A stretch of DNA of 24,597 nt from an uncultured Prevotella sp. (GCA_905198745.1 CAJKDU010000036.1:1-24597); one strand, 5' to 3'; shown: positions 14,955 to 22,916, counted from the stretch's first letter. The notes: generated by a model not told the origin, from the sequence alone. Translations and numbers: made by a program.

Positions 14955-16400
14955 ATGAAACAACTATCCATTCTTGTCTTGTCGCTGCTTGTCAGCCTTT
15001 CGGCGATGGCATCCGACTACAATGTGCGCCATTACGGAGCCAAGGGCGACGGCGTGCAACTCGACCATCATGCCATCAACGCCGCCATAGACTCGGCTGT
15101 GGCACACGGCGGAGGCACCGTCACAGTGCCTGCCGGCACCTATCTCTGTGGCTCCATCCACCTGAAGAGCAACATCAACCTGCATCTGGAACCGGGCGCC
15201 GTCATCAAGGCCACTGCCGACAAGAGTGCCTACGACCCCAGTGAGGCGTTCAACTTTCCCGAGTATCAGGACGGCGGGCACACCTATTTCCACAACAGCC
15301 TGATATGGGCAGAGGGCCAGCAGAACGTGTGCATCACCGGAAACGGCATGATAGACGGCGAGGGGCTCACCAAGAAAGACACCGAGACCGCCGGCAACGT
15401 GCAGGGTGGAAGCATTGGACACGCCGACAAGGCGATAGCCCTGAAGCTCTGCAAGAACGTGCTCATCCGCGACATCACCATCTTCAGAGGCGGACATTTT
15501 GCCATCATCACCACCGGTTGCGAACGCGGAAACATAGACAACGTGACTATCGACACCAACCGCGACGGTATCGACATTGACTGTTGCAAATACTTCAGCG
15601 TGACCAACTGCAAGGTGAACACGCCGAACGACGACGGCATAGTGCTCAAGGCCAGTTATGCACTGAAACGGGCGGTGGCATGCGAGCACATACTAATAGA
15701 CAACTGCCTGGTGACGGGCTACAAGCTCGGCACCTTCCTCGACGGAACCTATGTGCCTGAAAAGGTGAACTGGGTGTGCGGACGCATCAAACTGGGCACC
15801 GAGAGCAACGGCGGATACAAGAACATCATCATTTCCAACTGCAACTTCATGTACTCCTCAGGTCTCGCTTTTGAAGAAGTGGACCAGGGACGCATGGAAA
15901 ACATCGTGGCCAGTAACCTCTCCATGGTGCACGTGCACCACTATCCCATCTACATCACCACCGGTTGCCGCAACCGCGGACCAAAAGACGTGAAACAGCC
16001 CAGCTATGGCGGCAACATCATGGTGAGCAACGTCATAGCCCAAGACTGCGACAGCCTGGCGGGCATCATCGTCACTGGCATGAAGGGCGCACCCTTGCAC
16101 AACATAACCTTGCAGAACATACAGGTGGAGTATCGGGGTGGCGGCACCGCCGACCTGAAGGACAAGCCCTACCGCGAACAGGGCACCAACTATCCCGAGC
16201 CGCGATGGGCCGGACCAACACCTGCCTACGGACTCTATGCCCGCCACGTGGACGGACTCCACCTGCGCAACATCCACTTCCGCACACAACGCCCCGACTA
16301 TCGGCACCGCGTCATTCTCGATGACGTGAAGAACGTGGACATGGAAGACCTGAAAGGACCGGTTGAAAAAGGCGCTAAGGAAATCGTAATAGTTAAGTAA
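14955..16400 (+). CDS. Glycoside hydrolase family 28 (pectinase-type)
   Basis: GH28 enzymes hydrolyse galacturonosyl links in pectin. The 481-aa product has a signal peptide (MKQLSILVLSLLVSLSAMA) and a right-handed beta-helix opening with the usual NVRHYGAKGDGVQLDHHAINAAI. The catalytic aspartates appear as D204 in NRDGIDID and D226-D227 in NDDGIV, spaced 22-23 residues as in the family. R277-I-K279 matches the conserved RIK. The GHG motif that follows the DD in polygalacturonases is absent (GYKLGTFLDG instead), so the substrate may be rhamnogalacturonan or short oligogalacturonides rather than plain polygalacturonan. It is exported, probably to the periplasm. No SusC/SusD pair is next to it. 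A strong terminator follows. Confidence 0.88.
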   Translation: MKQLSILVLSLLVSLSAMASDYNVRHYGAKGDGVQLDHHAINAAIDSAVAHGGGTVTVPAGTYLCGSIHLKSNINLHLEPGAVIKATADKSAYDPSEAFNFPEYQDGGHTYFHNSLIWAEGQQNVCITGNGMIDGEGLTKKDTETAGNVQGGSIGHADKAIALKLCKNVLIRDITIFRGGHFAIITTGCERGNIDNVTIDTNRDGIDIDCCKYFSVTNCKVNTPNDDGIVLKASYALKRAVACEHILIDNCLVTGYKLGTFLDGTYVPEKVNWVCGRIKLGTESNGGYKNIIISNCNFMYSSGLAFEEVDQGRMENIVASNLSMVHVHHYPIYITTGCRNRGPKDVKQPSYGGNIMVSNVIAQDCDSLAGIIVTGMKGAPLHNITLQNIQVEYRGGGTADLKDKPYREQGTNYPEPRWAGPTPAYGLYARHVDGLHLRNIHFRTQRPDYRHRVILDDVKNVDMEDLKGPVEKGAKEIVIVK

Positions 16401-16413
16401 ATAACTTATATAT

Positions 16414-16476
16414 AGTACGCTCCAAATAAACATTGCAATTTTTCCAATATTTATTTGGAGCGTACTTCCTTTTTTT
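16414..16476 (+). terminator. GH28 terminator with 17-bp stem
   Basis: A perfect 17-bp stem (16414-16430 with 16450-16466, AGTACGCTCCAAATAAA) has an inner ATTG/CAAT pairing. It is followed by TCCTTTTTTT. It starts 13 bases after the GH28 stop. Confidence 0.95.
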
Positions 16477-16485
16477 CTATCTTTG
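16454..16485 (+). promoter_or_regulatory. Rubrerythrin promoter overlapping the GH28 terminator
   Basis: TTTG (16454-16457) and TATCTTTG (16478-16485) are 20 bases apart. The -33 element lies inside the 3' arm of the terminator stem. A leader of about 90 bases follows, with a hairpin GCAA-TGAAG-TAAA-CTTCA-TTGC at 16507-16529. Confidence 0.8.
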
Positions 16486-16580
16486 CAAAAGATAAGCAAT
16501 GGCTCGGCAATTGAAGTAAACTTCATTGCGCTCACATTTGCATTATCTTGGCAAACAGAATTACAAACCACAAAAACAAT

Positions 16581-17129
16581 ATGATTATGAAAGAGCTGAA
16601 AGGAACAAAGACCGAGAAGAACCTCATGGAGGCATTTGCCGGCGAATCGCAGGCAAGAAACAAATACAACTTCTTCGCATCGAAAGCCAAGAAGGAAGGT
16701 TACGAACAGATAGCAGCCCTCTTTGAGGAGACGGCACAGAACGAGAAAGAGCATGCCAAACTCTGGTTCAAATATCTTGAAGGCGGAGCCGTGCAAGACA
16801 CCATGACCAACCTCAAGGCAGCAGCCGAAGGCGAGAACTTTGAGTGGACAGACATGTATGAGCGCATGGCCAAGGAGGCTGAGGAAGAAGGCTTCACGGA
16901 GATTGCCGCCAGAATGCGCGGCGTGGCAGCCATCGAGAAGCACCACGAGGAGCGCTATCGCAAACTGCTGAAGAACATAGAAGACAAGGTGGTGTTCTCA
17001 CGCGAGGGCGACTGCGTTTGGCAGTGCCGCAACTGTGGACACATTGTCATTGGCAAGCAGGCACCCGAAGTGTGCCCGGTTTGCAACCATCCACAGAGCT
17101 ATTTCGAAATAAAGGCAGAAAACTACTAA
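16581..17129 (+). CDS. rbr: Rubrerythrin
   Basis: Rubrerythrin reduces hydrogen peroxide in the cytoplasm of anaerobes. The 182-aa product has the ferritin-like diiron domain first, with E-xx-H ligand motifs in FAGESQARNKY, EKEH and EKHHEERY. A C-terminal rubredoxin domain follows, with two Cys pairs (CRNCGH and CPVCNH) that bind one iron. Order and length are canonical. ATG at 16581 and ATG at 16587 are both possible; the second gives the common start MKELKG. No Shine-Dalgarno sequence is seen. It is a single-gene unit, as expected for an oxidative-stress gene, and converges on manC across a shared terminator. Confidence 0.95.
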   Translation: MIMKELKGTKTEKNLMEAFAGESQARNKYNFFASKAKKEGYEQIAALFEETAQNEKEHAKLWFKYLEGGAVQDTMTNLKAAAEGENFEWTDMYERMAKEAEEEGFTEIAARMRGVAAIEKHHEERYRKLLKNIEDKVVFSREGDCVWQCRNCGHIVIGKQAPEVCPVCNHPQSYFEIKAENY

Positions 17130-17174
17130 TGAGGTCTTTCCCTGCCGCTTGATAAGGAAGTAGCAAATAAACAA

Positions 17175-17214
17175 AACGTAAAGGGGCAGAGCGCAAGCTC
17201 TGCCCCTTTACGTT
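17175..17214. terminator. Bidirectional terminator between rbr and manC
   Basis: A perfect 18-bp stem (17175-17192 with 17197-17214) closes a GCAA tetraloop. On the minus strand it is followed by TTTTGTTT-like sequence, so it should stop manC transcription well; on the plus strand the stem end itself supplies a short T run for rbr. Confidence 0.9.
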
Positions 17215-17229
17215 GATGGCCTTTCGTGC

Positions 17230-18321
17230 CTATATGTATTCGCTTTTCTCCTTGACCTGCAGTTCGTTGACATACTTGCGGATAAGTACACTTGAGTCTT
17301 CCTTCTTGCAGATGAGCAGCACATTGTCGTGCTCAGCCACTATGTAGCCGTCGAGCCCGTTGATGACGGCGAGCCGCTCCTTGGGCACTTTCACCACGTT
17401 GTTGCTGCAGTTCTCGAACACCACGGTCGAGTTGACAGCCACATTGTCGTTGCCCCCCTTGTTGAAAGCCTCGTAGATGCTGTGCCAGGTGCCGAGGTCG
17501 GCCCAGCCGAAGTCGCCCGCCATCACACACACCTTCTCGGTTTTCTCAAGCACGGCAAAGTCGATGGCCACGTTGGGGTAGGCGGCAAAGTTCCGTTTCA
17601 CGTAGTCGGCCTCGTCGCCCACCGCGCCACCGGCGAAAGCCAGGTCGTTGCGGTCGCTGATTTCGCGGAACAGACGGCGCAGGCTGGTGAGCATGTATTG
17701 GGCGGAAGAGATGAACACCCCGGTGTTCCAATAGAACTCTCCGCTCTCCATAAACATCTGGGCGAACTGCCTTTCCGGCTTCTCCGTGAACGATTTCACC
17801 CTGTATACATCCTTGGTATCTTCCTCGTCGCCCAACTGTATGTAGCCATAGCCTGGTTCGGGTCGGGTGGGTTTCACGCCGAGCACGAGCACCGACTCAT
17901 GGGCAGAGACGAAGTCGAGTCCCTCCTGCACGTTCTTGGCGAAGGCCTGCTCGTTGAACACGGTCTGGTCGGATGGCGCCACCACAATGTTGGCATCAGG
18001 GTTCCACAACATGACATGGTGGGCCGCCCATGCTACACTGGGTGCCGTGTTGCGGTGTATAGGCTCGCAAAGCAAGTGGTCCTCGGGCAGTTCGGGCAAC
18101 TGCTGGCGCACATAGTCGGCATAGGCAATGTTGGTTGATACGACAATATGGTCCTTGGGAAGAATCTGGGCAAACCTGTCGTAAGTTTGCTGGAGCTGGG
18201 TACGTCCCACGCCAAAGAAATCGATAAACTGCTTGGGGTATTGATTGCGGCTGCACGGCCAGAGTCTGCGCCCGCGTCCTCCAGCCAAAATCACGCAATA
18301 GCTGTTGGTTTGTCTTGTCAT
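17230..18321 (-). CDS. manC: Mannose-1-phosphate guanylyltransferase (GDP)
   Basis: The enzyme makes GDP-mannose from GTP and mannose 1-phosphate, the precursor of surface glycans and, through GDP-fucose, of fucosylated structures in Bacteroidota. The 363-aa product has the nucleotide-binding signature LAGGRGRRLWPCSRNQYPKQF at residues 12-32. It also has the sugar-site segment VVAPSDQ, FTEKP near residue 180 and NTGVFI near 198. It lacks the isomerase half found in the bifunctional type II PMI/GMP proteins, so it is the short form usual in this phylum. ATG at 18321 follows a consensus-like promoter. It is a single-gene minus-strand unit, not part of a capsule cluster in this window. Confidence 0.93.
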   Translation of the reverse strand: MTRQTNSYCVILAGGRGRRLWPCSRNQYPKQFIDFFGVGRTQLQQTYDRFAQILPKDHIVVSTNIAYADYVRQQLPELPEDHLLCEPIHRNTAPSVAWAAHHVMLWNPDANIVVAPSDQTVFNEQAFAKNVQEGLDFVSAHESVLVLGVKPTRPEPGYGYIQLGDEEDTKDVYRVKSFTEKPERQFAQMFMESGEFYWNTGVFISSAQYMLTSLRRLFREISDRNDLAFAGGAVGDEADYVKRNFAAYPNVAIDFAVLEKTEKVCVMAGDFGWADLGTWHSIYEAFNKGGNDNVAVNSTVVFENCSNNVVKVPKERLAVINGLDGYIVAEHDNVLLICKKEDSSVLIRKYVNELQVKEKSEYI

Positions 18322-18354
18322 AGCGATTTACAGATTTAATGTTTTTCTACTCTG

Positions 18355-18386
18355 CGAAAGTAATGAAAATCCTTATGCCGTGCAAG
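18355..18386 (-). promoter_or_regulatory. manC promoter
   Basis: On the minus strand CTTG (complement of 18383-18386) and TACTTTCG (complement of 18355-18362) are 20 bases apart, one base off the -7 consensus. It is divergent from the tRNA-Leu promoter. Confidence 0.7.
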
Positions 18387-18412
18387 TTTTTTGTGTTTTT
18401 TTGACTTTATTG

Positions 18413-18443
18413 TTTGCCGTTTCGGAAAAAAGTACTACCTTTG
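18413..18443 (+). promoter_or_regulatory. tRNA-Leu promoter
   Basis: TTTG (18413-18416) and TACCTTTG (18436-18443) are 19 bases apart; the tRNA begins 12 bases after the -7 box. Confidence 0.85.
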
Positions 18444-18454
18444 CAGCGCATTAA

Positions 18455-18536
18455 GCCCAGATGGCGGAATCGGTAGACGCGCTGGTCTCAAACACCAGTG
18501 GAGCAATCCGTCCCGGTTCGACCCCGGGTCTGGGTA
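18455..18536 (+). tRNA. tRNA-Leu (anticodon CAA)
   Basis: An 82-nt type II tRNA. Acceptor GCCCAGA pairs with TCTGGGT (first pair G-T) and A18536 is the discriminator. The anticodon stem CTGGT/ACCAG carries CAA at 18489-18491. The variable arm is long (TGGAGCAATCCG region) and the T-arm is CCCGG-TTCGACC-CCGGG. CCA is not encoded. It reads UUG. Confidence 0.96.
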
Positions 18537-18540
18537 CTGT

Positions 18541-18587
18541 AAGACGGCTGATAACTCTCGGAGTTTCGGCCGTCTTTCCTTTTTTAT
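18541..18587 (+). terminator. Terminator of tRNA-Leu
   Basis: The stem AAGACGGC/GCCGTCTT (18541-18548 with 18569-18576) has an inner AACTC-TCG-GAGTT hairpin and is followed by TCCTTTTTTA. Confidence 0.92.
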
Positions 18588-18663
18588 AGGTTGCCCCAAG
18601 CCATGGCAACCACATTCTCGTACCTTTTTCTCTGCCTTCATCTTTTTATTCGGGAAAATTACT

Positions 18664-18671
18664 TAAATTTG
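18664..18671 (+). promoter_or_regulatory. -7 element for the GH51 gene
   Basis: TAAATTTG lies 33 bases before the ATG. No clear -33 TTTG is found at the usual spacing, as also seen for GH28. Confidence 0.55.
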
Positions 18672-18704
18672 CAAAACAAACAATAACCCAATTAATAAAC
18701 AAGA

Positions 18705-20636
18705 ATGAAAAGCAAATTCTTCAACCTTCTTGTGCTTGCCGCATTGTCGTCGGCAAGCGTGAGCGCACAGCATCTGTTTACGGTAGATGCCGGCAAGAAA
18801 GGCGCTCCCATCCAGCCTACTATGTACGGAATATTCTTTGAAGACATCAACTTCGGTGCCGACGGCGGACTCTATGCCGACCTGATAGAAAACCGCTCGT
18901 TCGAGTTTCCGCAAAGCCTGATGGGGTGGGATACCTATGGCAAGGTGACGGTCAACACAGACCGGCCGGCTTTTGAGCGTAACCCGCATTATGTCACCAT
19001 CGACAACCCCGGTCATAGAGCCAAGGTGAGCGGACTGGAGAACCACGGGTTTTTCGGTATCGGACTGCGCAAGGACATGACTTATGAATTCTCCGCCTAT
19101 CTGCGACCCCATGTGGCAGGCAGTAATGCACGTATCCGCGTGGAACTGGTCAACGGCAACAATGACATCGTGGACCGCAAGAAAATAGAAATCAGCGGCG
19201 ACAAATGGCAGAAGTATACCGCCACACTGACCGCCAAGCGCACGGACGAAAAAGGTACTGTCCGGATAATCCTTGAGGGACGGAATGGCGTGGATGCCGA
19301 CCACATATCGCTCTTCCCCGGTGACAACTGGCACGGGTTGCGGGCAGACCTGGTGAAAGACCTCGAAGACCTGCATCCCGGTATCTTCCGCTTCCCCGGC
19401 GGCTGCATTGTGGAGGGCGCAGACCTCAACACCCGTTATCAGTGGAAAAACACTGTGGGACCGGTGGAGAACCGTCCGCTCAACGAGAACCGCTGGATAT
19501 ATGCCATCTCCAACCGACTCTATCCCAACTATTACCAGAGTTACGGACTGGGATTCTACGAGTATTTTCTTCTCTCCGAGAAATTGGGTGCCGAACCGCT
19601 GCCCGTGTTGAGTTGCGGCATCGCCTGCCAGTATCAGAATAGTGACAAGGACAGCAAGGCGCATGTGGCCCCCAAGGACTTGCAACCCTACATTGACGAT
19701 GCGCTCGACTTGATAGAGTTTGCCAACGGACCTGTGACCAGCAAGTGGGGCAAGGTGCGTGCCGAGATGGGACATCCGGCACCCTTCAATCTCAAGCAGA
19801 TAGGTATCGGCAACGAACAGTGGGAACCGCTTTATGCCGAGCGCCTGGCTCCGTTTGTCAAGGCTATCCGTGCCAAATATCCCAAGATGAAGATTTGCGG
19901 TTCTTCTGGCCCGAGTGCCGACGGCGACCGTTTCGACCAGGGATGGGCAAAGATGAAGGAACTCAAGGTGGACTTGGTGGACGAGCACTACTACAAGGAC
20001 CCCGAGTGGTTTCTCAAGAGTGCTGCGCGATATGACAATTATGACCGCAAGGGGCCCAAGGTGTTTGCCGGCGAGTATGCCTGCCACAACAAGGCACGCC
20101 GCAACAACTGGCAGGCTGCTCTCAGCGAGGCTGCCTTCATGACCGGACTGGAGCGTAATGCCGACGTGGTGTGGCAGTGCACCTATGCACCGCTCTTCTC
20201 CCATGTAGACGGCTGGCAGTGGCGGCCAGACCTAATCTGGTTTAACAACACGGAGAGTGTGCGCTCTGCCAACTGGTATGTGCAGATGCTTTATTCTACC
20301 AACAAGGGGACAAACGTGCTGAAACTGACGGAGAACGGAAAGCCCGTGACCGGCGCTGAAGGCCTTTATGCTTCTGCGGTGTATGACAAGAACACCAAAC
20401 AGTATATTGTGAAGATTGCCAACACCGGCGCAGAGAAGCAGGACATAACACTGACATTCAAGGGCGTGAAGCAGCTGGGACTGGGCACTTGCCAGACCAT
20501 GCAGGCAGACGAGAAAGCCGAGAACTCACTCAGGCATAAAGACAATGTGGTGCCGAAGGAGAGTTCCATTGAGGGCCGGGGCAATATAGTCAATCTGACC
20601 ATACCGGCCAAGGCATTCAAGGTGATCAGACTGTAG
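18705..20636 (+). CDS. Alpha-L-arabinofuranosidase, family GH51
   Basis: GH51 enzymes release arabinofuranosyl residues from arabinan, arabinoxylan and pectin side chains. The 643-aa product has a signal peptide (MKSKFFNLLVLAALSSASVSA) and an N-terminal GIFFEDINFGADGGLYADLIENRSFE segment typical of the family. A carbohydrate-binding-like insert lies at about 85-200. The catalytic TIM barrel follows: FRFPGGCIVEG, then the acid/base E371 in GIGNEQW, VDEHYY, and the nucleophile E457 in FAGEYACH. A C-terminal beta domain (QYIVKIANTGAEKQDITL) completes the usual layout. It is exported. It is the only gene of its unit; the GH28 gene 2.3 kb upstream could act on the same pectic polymers. Confidence 0.93.
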   Translation: MKSKFFNLLVLAALSSASVSAQHLFTVDAGKKGAPIQPTMYGIFFEDINFGADGGLYADLIENRSFEFPQSLMGWDTYGKVTVNTDRPAFERNPHYVTIDNPGHRAKVSGLENHGFFGIGLRKDMTYEFSAYLRPHVAGSNARIRVELVNGNNDIVDRKKIEISGDKWQKYTATLTAKRTDEKGTVRIILEGRNGVDADHISLFPGDNWHGLRADLVKDLEDLHPGIFRFPGGCIVEGADLNTRYQWKNTVGPVENRPLNENRWIYAISNRLYPNYYQSYGLGFYEYFLLSEKLGAEPLPVLSCGIACQYQNSDKDSKAHVAPKDLQPYIDDALDLIEFANGPVTSKWGKVRAEMGHPAPFNLKQIGIGNEQWEPLYAERLAPFVKAIRAKYPKMKICGSSGPSADGDRFDQGWAKMKELKVDLVDEHYYKDPEWFLKSAARYDNYDRKGPKVFAGEYACHNKARRNNWQAALSEAAFMTGLERNADVVWQCTYAPLFSHVDGWQWRPDLIWFNNTESVRSANWYVQMLYSTNKGTNVLKLTENGKPVTGAEGLYASAVYDKNTKQYIVKIANTGAEKQDITLTFKGVKQLGLGTCQTMQADEKAENSLRHKDNVVPKESSIEGRGNIVNLTIPAKAFKVIRL

Positions 20637-20773
20637 GACAAAAAGGAACTTCCGGAATGGGGAGTGATGATTGTATGTTAGCTTTAGGCGTACACAGAAA
20701 AGCGGACTGAAAGCCGTGCAACCACAATATCACGATATCAGTTGCCACTCCAAATTTCGGATGCTTATCCCCC

Positions 20774-20832
20774 AAAAGACTCATAAAGGAAGGCTGTCGG
20801 GCCTTTTCCTCCTTTATGAGTCTTTTTTGTTG
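20774..20832 (+). terminator. Terminator after GH51
   Basis: A perfect 17-bp stem (20774-20790 with 20810-20826, AAAAGACTCATAAAGGA) has an inner AGGC/GCCT hairpin and a T6 run inside and after its 3' arm. It lies 137 bases after the GH51 stop; the bases between show no gene. Confidence 0.92.
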
Positions 20833-20843
20833 GTTATTTGTTG

Positions 20844-20851
20844 TACTTTTG
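20844..20851 (+). promoter_or_regulatory. -7 element for the SpoU methyltransferase gene
   Basis: TACTTTTG lies 31 bases before the ATG, right after the GH51 terminator. A -33 element at standard spacing would fall inside the terminator stem and is not convincing. Confidence 0.6.
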
Positions 20852-20882
20852 CAGCCAATTAGGAATAATCACATCGTTCATC

Positions 20883-21683
20883 ATGCCGATAAAAAGAGTA
20901 ACATCATTGTCAGAGCCAGGACTCGACGTGTTCGGGTCTCTGACCGAGAGACAGCTGAAAGCTTGTAGCCCGGAAACGGGTGGACTGTTTATTGCCGAGA
21001 GTCCCAAGGTCATCAAGGTGGCTTTGGATGCCGGTTATGAACCAGTGTCACTGTTGTGTGAGGAAAAGCACATAGAGGGTGATGCCAAGGACATCGTCTT
21101 GCGGTGTGGCGACATCCCGGTCTATGTGGGCGAGAGGGCACTGCTCGCCCAGCTCACGGGCTATGTGCTCACCCGCGGCGTGCTGTGCGCCATGCGCCGC
21201 AAACCGCAGGCTGCTCTCAGCGCTGTGTGCCGTGATGCCCATCGGGTGGTGGTCATCAATGGGGTAGTGGACAGCACTAATATCGGTGCCATCTTCCGTT
21301 CGGCAGCGGCGTTGGGCATAGATGCGGTGGTGGTGACAAGCACTTCTTGTGACCCGCTCAACCGCCGTTCTGTCAGGGTGTCCATGGGTTCGGTGTTTCT
21401 TGTGCCGTGGACATGGTCGGACAACTATCAGCAGGAGCTGAACGCTTTGGGCTTCAAGACCGTGGCCATGGCGCTTACAGACCAGTCGGTCGGCATAGAC
21501 GACGAACGGTTGAAGGCGGAAGACAAGCTCGCCATCATTATGGGCACGGAAGGCGACGGACTGCCCCAGCAAGCCATCGACGCAGCCGATTGGGTGGCAC
21601 GCATCCCCATGTCGCATCAGGTGGATTCGCTCAATGTGGCGGCGGCATCAGCTGTGGCATTCTGGGAATTGAGAAAGCAATGA
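20883..21683 (+). CDS. SpoU/TrmH family RNA 2'-O-methyltransferase
   Basis: SpoU (SPOUT) enzymes methylate ribose 2'-OH groups of tRNA or rRNA using S-adenosylmethionine. The 266-aa product has an N-terminal substrate-binding part (LTERQLKACSPETGGLFIAESPKVI). The three SPOUT motifs follow: N133-x-G135-AIFR139 in STNIGAIFRSAAALG, MGTEGDGL at 220-227 and SLNVAAASAVAFWEL from 249. The trefoil-knot order is canonical. ATG at 20883 is preferred over an in-frame TTG 45 bases upstream, which would overlap the promoter. The exact RNA target cannot be told from sequence; RlmB-like or TrmH-like roles are both possible. Confidence 0.88.
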   Translation: MPIKRVTSLSEPGLDVFGSLTERQLKACSPETGGLFIAESPKVIKVALDAGYEPVSLLCEEKHIEGDAKDIVLRCGDIPVYVGERALLAQLTGYVLTRGVLCAMRRKPQAALSAVCRDAHRVVVINGVVDSTNIGAIFRSAAALGIDAVVVTSTSCDPLNRRSVRVSMGSVFLVPWTWSDNYQQELNALGFKTVAMALTDQSVGIDDERLKAEDKLAIIMGTEGDGLPQQAIDAADWVARIPMSHQVDSLNVAAASAVAFWELRKQ

Positions 21684-21730
21684 CCCTAAATTAATTGTCG
21701 GTTGGTAGCCGTCATCCAGTATCTTTTTTG

Positions 21731-21738
21731 TACTTTTG
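21731..21738 (+). promoter_or_regulatory. -7 element for the flavin-reductase-like gene
   Basis: TACTTTTG lies 30 bases before the ATG; a TTGG at 21702-21705 is a few bases too far upstream to be a standard -33 element. Confidence 0.6.
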
Positions 21739-21768
21739 CAAAAGAAAGACTAAAACAAAAGAAAGAAA

Positions 21769-22272
21769 ATGGAGAAGATAGATGTTAAGACGCTCAATGA
21801 CAATGTCTTTGAGACAATTGGCAAGGAATGGATGCTCGTTACAGCGGGCAACAAGGAAAAGTTCAACACCATGACTGCATCCTGGGGATGCTTGGGATGG
21901 TTGTGGAACAAGCCCGTGGCGGTCATCTTTATCCGGCCCGAACGCTATACGCACCATCTCATAGAGCACAACGACTGCGTGACACTGCAGTTCCTCGGCA
22001 ACAGTGAGGAGGCTCGCAAGATATACAACTTCTGCGGTTCGAAGTCGGGTCGTGATCTTGACAAGGTAGCCGAAACCGGTTTGCAGCCGGTGGAAACAGA
22101 ATTGGGCAACATGACTTTTGCGCAAGCTCGCCTCACTTTGGAGTGCCGCAAACTCTATAAAGACGAAATCAAGCCCGAATGTTTTCTCGACCCGGACATA
22201 GAAAAATGGTATGGAGCCAAGGGCGGCTACCATGACATTTATGTGGTGGAGATTGTGAACGCATACAAATAA
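21769..22272 (+). CDS. Flavin reductase-like, FMN-binding split-barrel protein
   Basis: The 167-aa product matches the flavin reductase-like family: WMLVTAGNKEKFNTMTASWGCLGW forms the first strands of the FMN-binding split barrel. KPVAVIFIRPERYTHHLI and VTLQFL continue it. Members reduce FMN with NAD(P)H or serve as FMN-bound oxidoreductases; the substrate here is unknown. There is no signal peptide, so it is cytosolic. The ATG at 21769 follows an AAGAAAGAAA purine stretch, a weak ribosome site typical of this genome. It is a single-gene unit with its own terminator. Cys at the FCGSKSG segment may be a redox residue; this is only a suggestion. Confidence 0.82.
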   Translation: MEKIDVKTLNDNVFETIGKEWMLVTAGNKEKFNTMTASWGCLGWLWNKPVAVIFIRPERYTHHLIEHNDCVTLQFLGNSEEARKIYNFCGSKSGRDLDKVAETGLQPVETELGNMTFAQARLTLECRKLYKDEIKPECFLDPDIEKWYGAKGGYHDIYVVEIVNAYK

Positions 22273-22295
22273 ACCATCAGAAAAGCACACACTTT

Positions 22296-22348
22296 GAGGG
22301 CGAAGACAATGCCGCATCATGCGCATCATGTCTTCGCCCTCGTTTTTT
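22296..22348 (+). terminator. Terminator of the flavin-reductase-like gene
   Basis: A perfect 13-bp stem (22296-22308 with 22329-22341, GAGGGCGAAGACA) is followed by TTTTTT, 23 bases after the stop. Confidence 0.95.
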
Positions 22349-22583
22349 ATCCTTCTCCTTCTCATGCCTGCTACTGGATAGTTGTTGTTTAGGGCTTTCC
22401 CGGAATTTGTTGTGACGCCTGATGTCGCAGTATCCGAATGGAGATAAATCACTCCCGAACCGGATATGATCACGCAACAGACCTGTTGCCGCTTTTTGAT
22501 TGATGGCAGACGAACGGTATGTTAGAGGCTGACTTTTGCCTGGTCCCACTGTTTGGGCACCCATTGCCCTTGCCGTGGGCATC

Positions 22584-22618
22584 GAGTGCCCGAACTGCAG
22601 GACTGATTTCGGGCACTC
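22584..22618. repeat. 11-bp perfect inverted repeat
   Basis: GAGTGCCCGAA (22584-22594) and its reverse complement (22608-22618) flank 13 bases. No T tract follows on either strand, so it is not an obvious terminator. Confidence 0.85.
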
Positions 22619-22645
22619 CACTTGAACTCTGCCAGTGATGGATTG

Positions 22646-22691
22646 GTGATAGATGTGATAGATGTTTTGCCATCTATCACGCATCTATCAC
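22646..22691. repeat. Nested hairpin of four TGATAGATG units
   Basis: TGATAGATG occurs twice in tandem (22647-22655, 22656-22664) and its reverse complement twice (22671-22679, 22682-22690). The inner pair closes a TTTTGC loop; the outer pair joins through a 2-base bulge. Confidence 0.85.
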
Positions 22692-22774
22692 TCTGCTTAT
22701 CTCGCTTTCAGTCAACTGAAAAATGTCAGATTTCAAGAAAAGTGATAGATAGTGGTGAAAAAACGAAAAACTTT

Positions 22775-22795
22775 ACGTGCGCGCGTGCGCGCGTA
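22775..22795. other. 21-bp alternating purine-pyrimidine tract
   Basis: Every step from 22775 to 22795 alternates purine and pyrimidine, mostly CG and TG steps (core GTGCGCGCGTGCGCGCGT). Such tracts can adopt left-handed DNA under negative supercoiling. Confidence 0.8.
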
Positions 22796-22916
22796 AGGCG
22801 CAGTCATCCAACAATGCGGCAAATGGAGCCAAGTAATGGCAGGACTTTCAGTTCGCTTTTCTGTCAATCCGAACTTTGAGCTACACGTATCCCTCTCAAT
22901 CCCTGATGATTTATTT

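Larger units (their letters stand above)
22350..22916. other. Non-coding, palindrome-rich intergenic region
   Basis: Neither strand has a frame with convincing coding character; the longest open frame (22684-22277, minus) overlaps the terminator and has unlikely composition. The region holds an 11-bp inverted repeat (22584-22618), several GGGCAC/GTGCCC copies at 22556-22618, a nested hairpin of TGATAGATG repeats (22646-22691) with a further partial copy at 22743-22750, and an alternating purine-pyrimidine tract (22775-22795). No -7 box of the local type leads into a gene. Confidence 0.65.

Noticed and set aside
15858..16946. Minus-strand open frame of about 360 codons
   Set aside because: It runs antisense through the GH28 3' end, its terminator and the rubrerythrin gene, so it cannot be a natural gene there.
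18663..20204. Long minus-strand open frame of about 510 codons
   Set aside because: It lies wholly antisense to the GH51 gene, whose catalytic motifs are intact, and its product has no recognisable domain; it is a by-product of codon bias.
22277..22684. Minus-strand open frame of 135 codons before the array
   Set aside because: It overlaps the flavin-reductase terminator, crosses the palindromes, and its product is low in coding character; I treat the region as non-coding repeat.
22641..22800. Replication origin suggested by iteron-like TGATAGATG units
   Set aside because: No replication protein gene, DnaA boxes or AT-rich unwinding element accompany the units; a hairpin repeat explains them as well.
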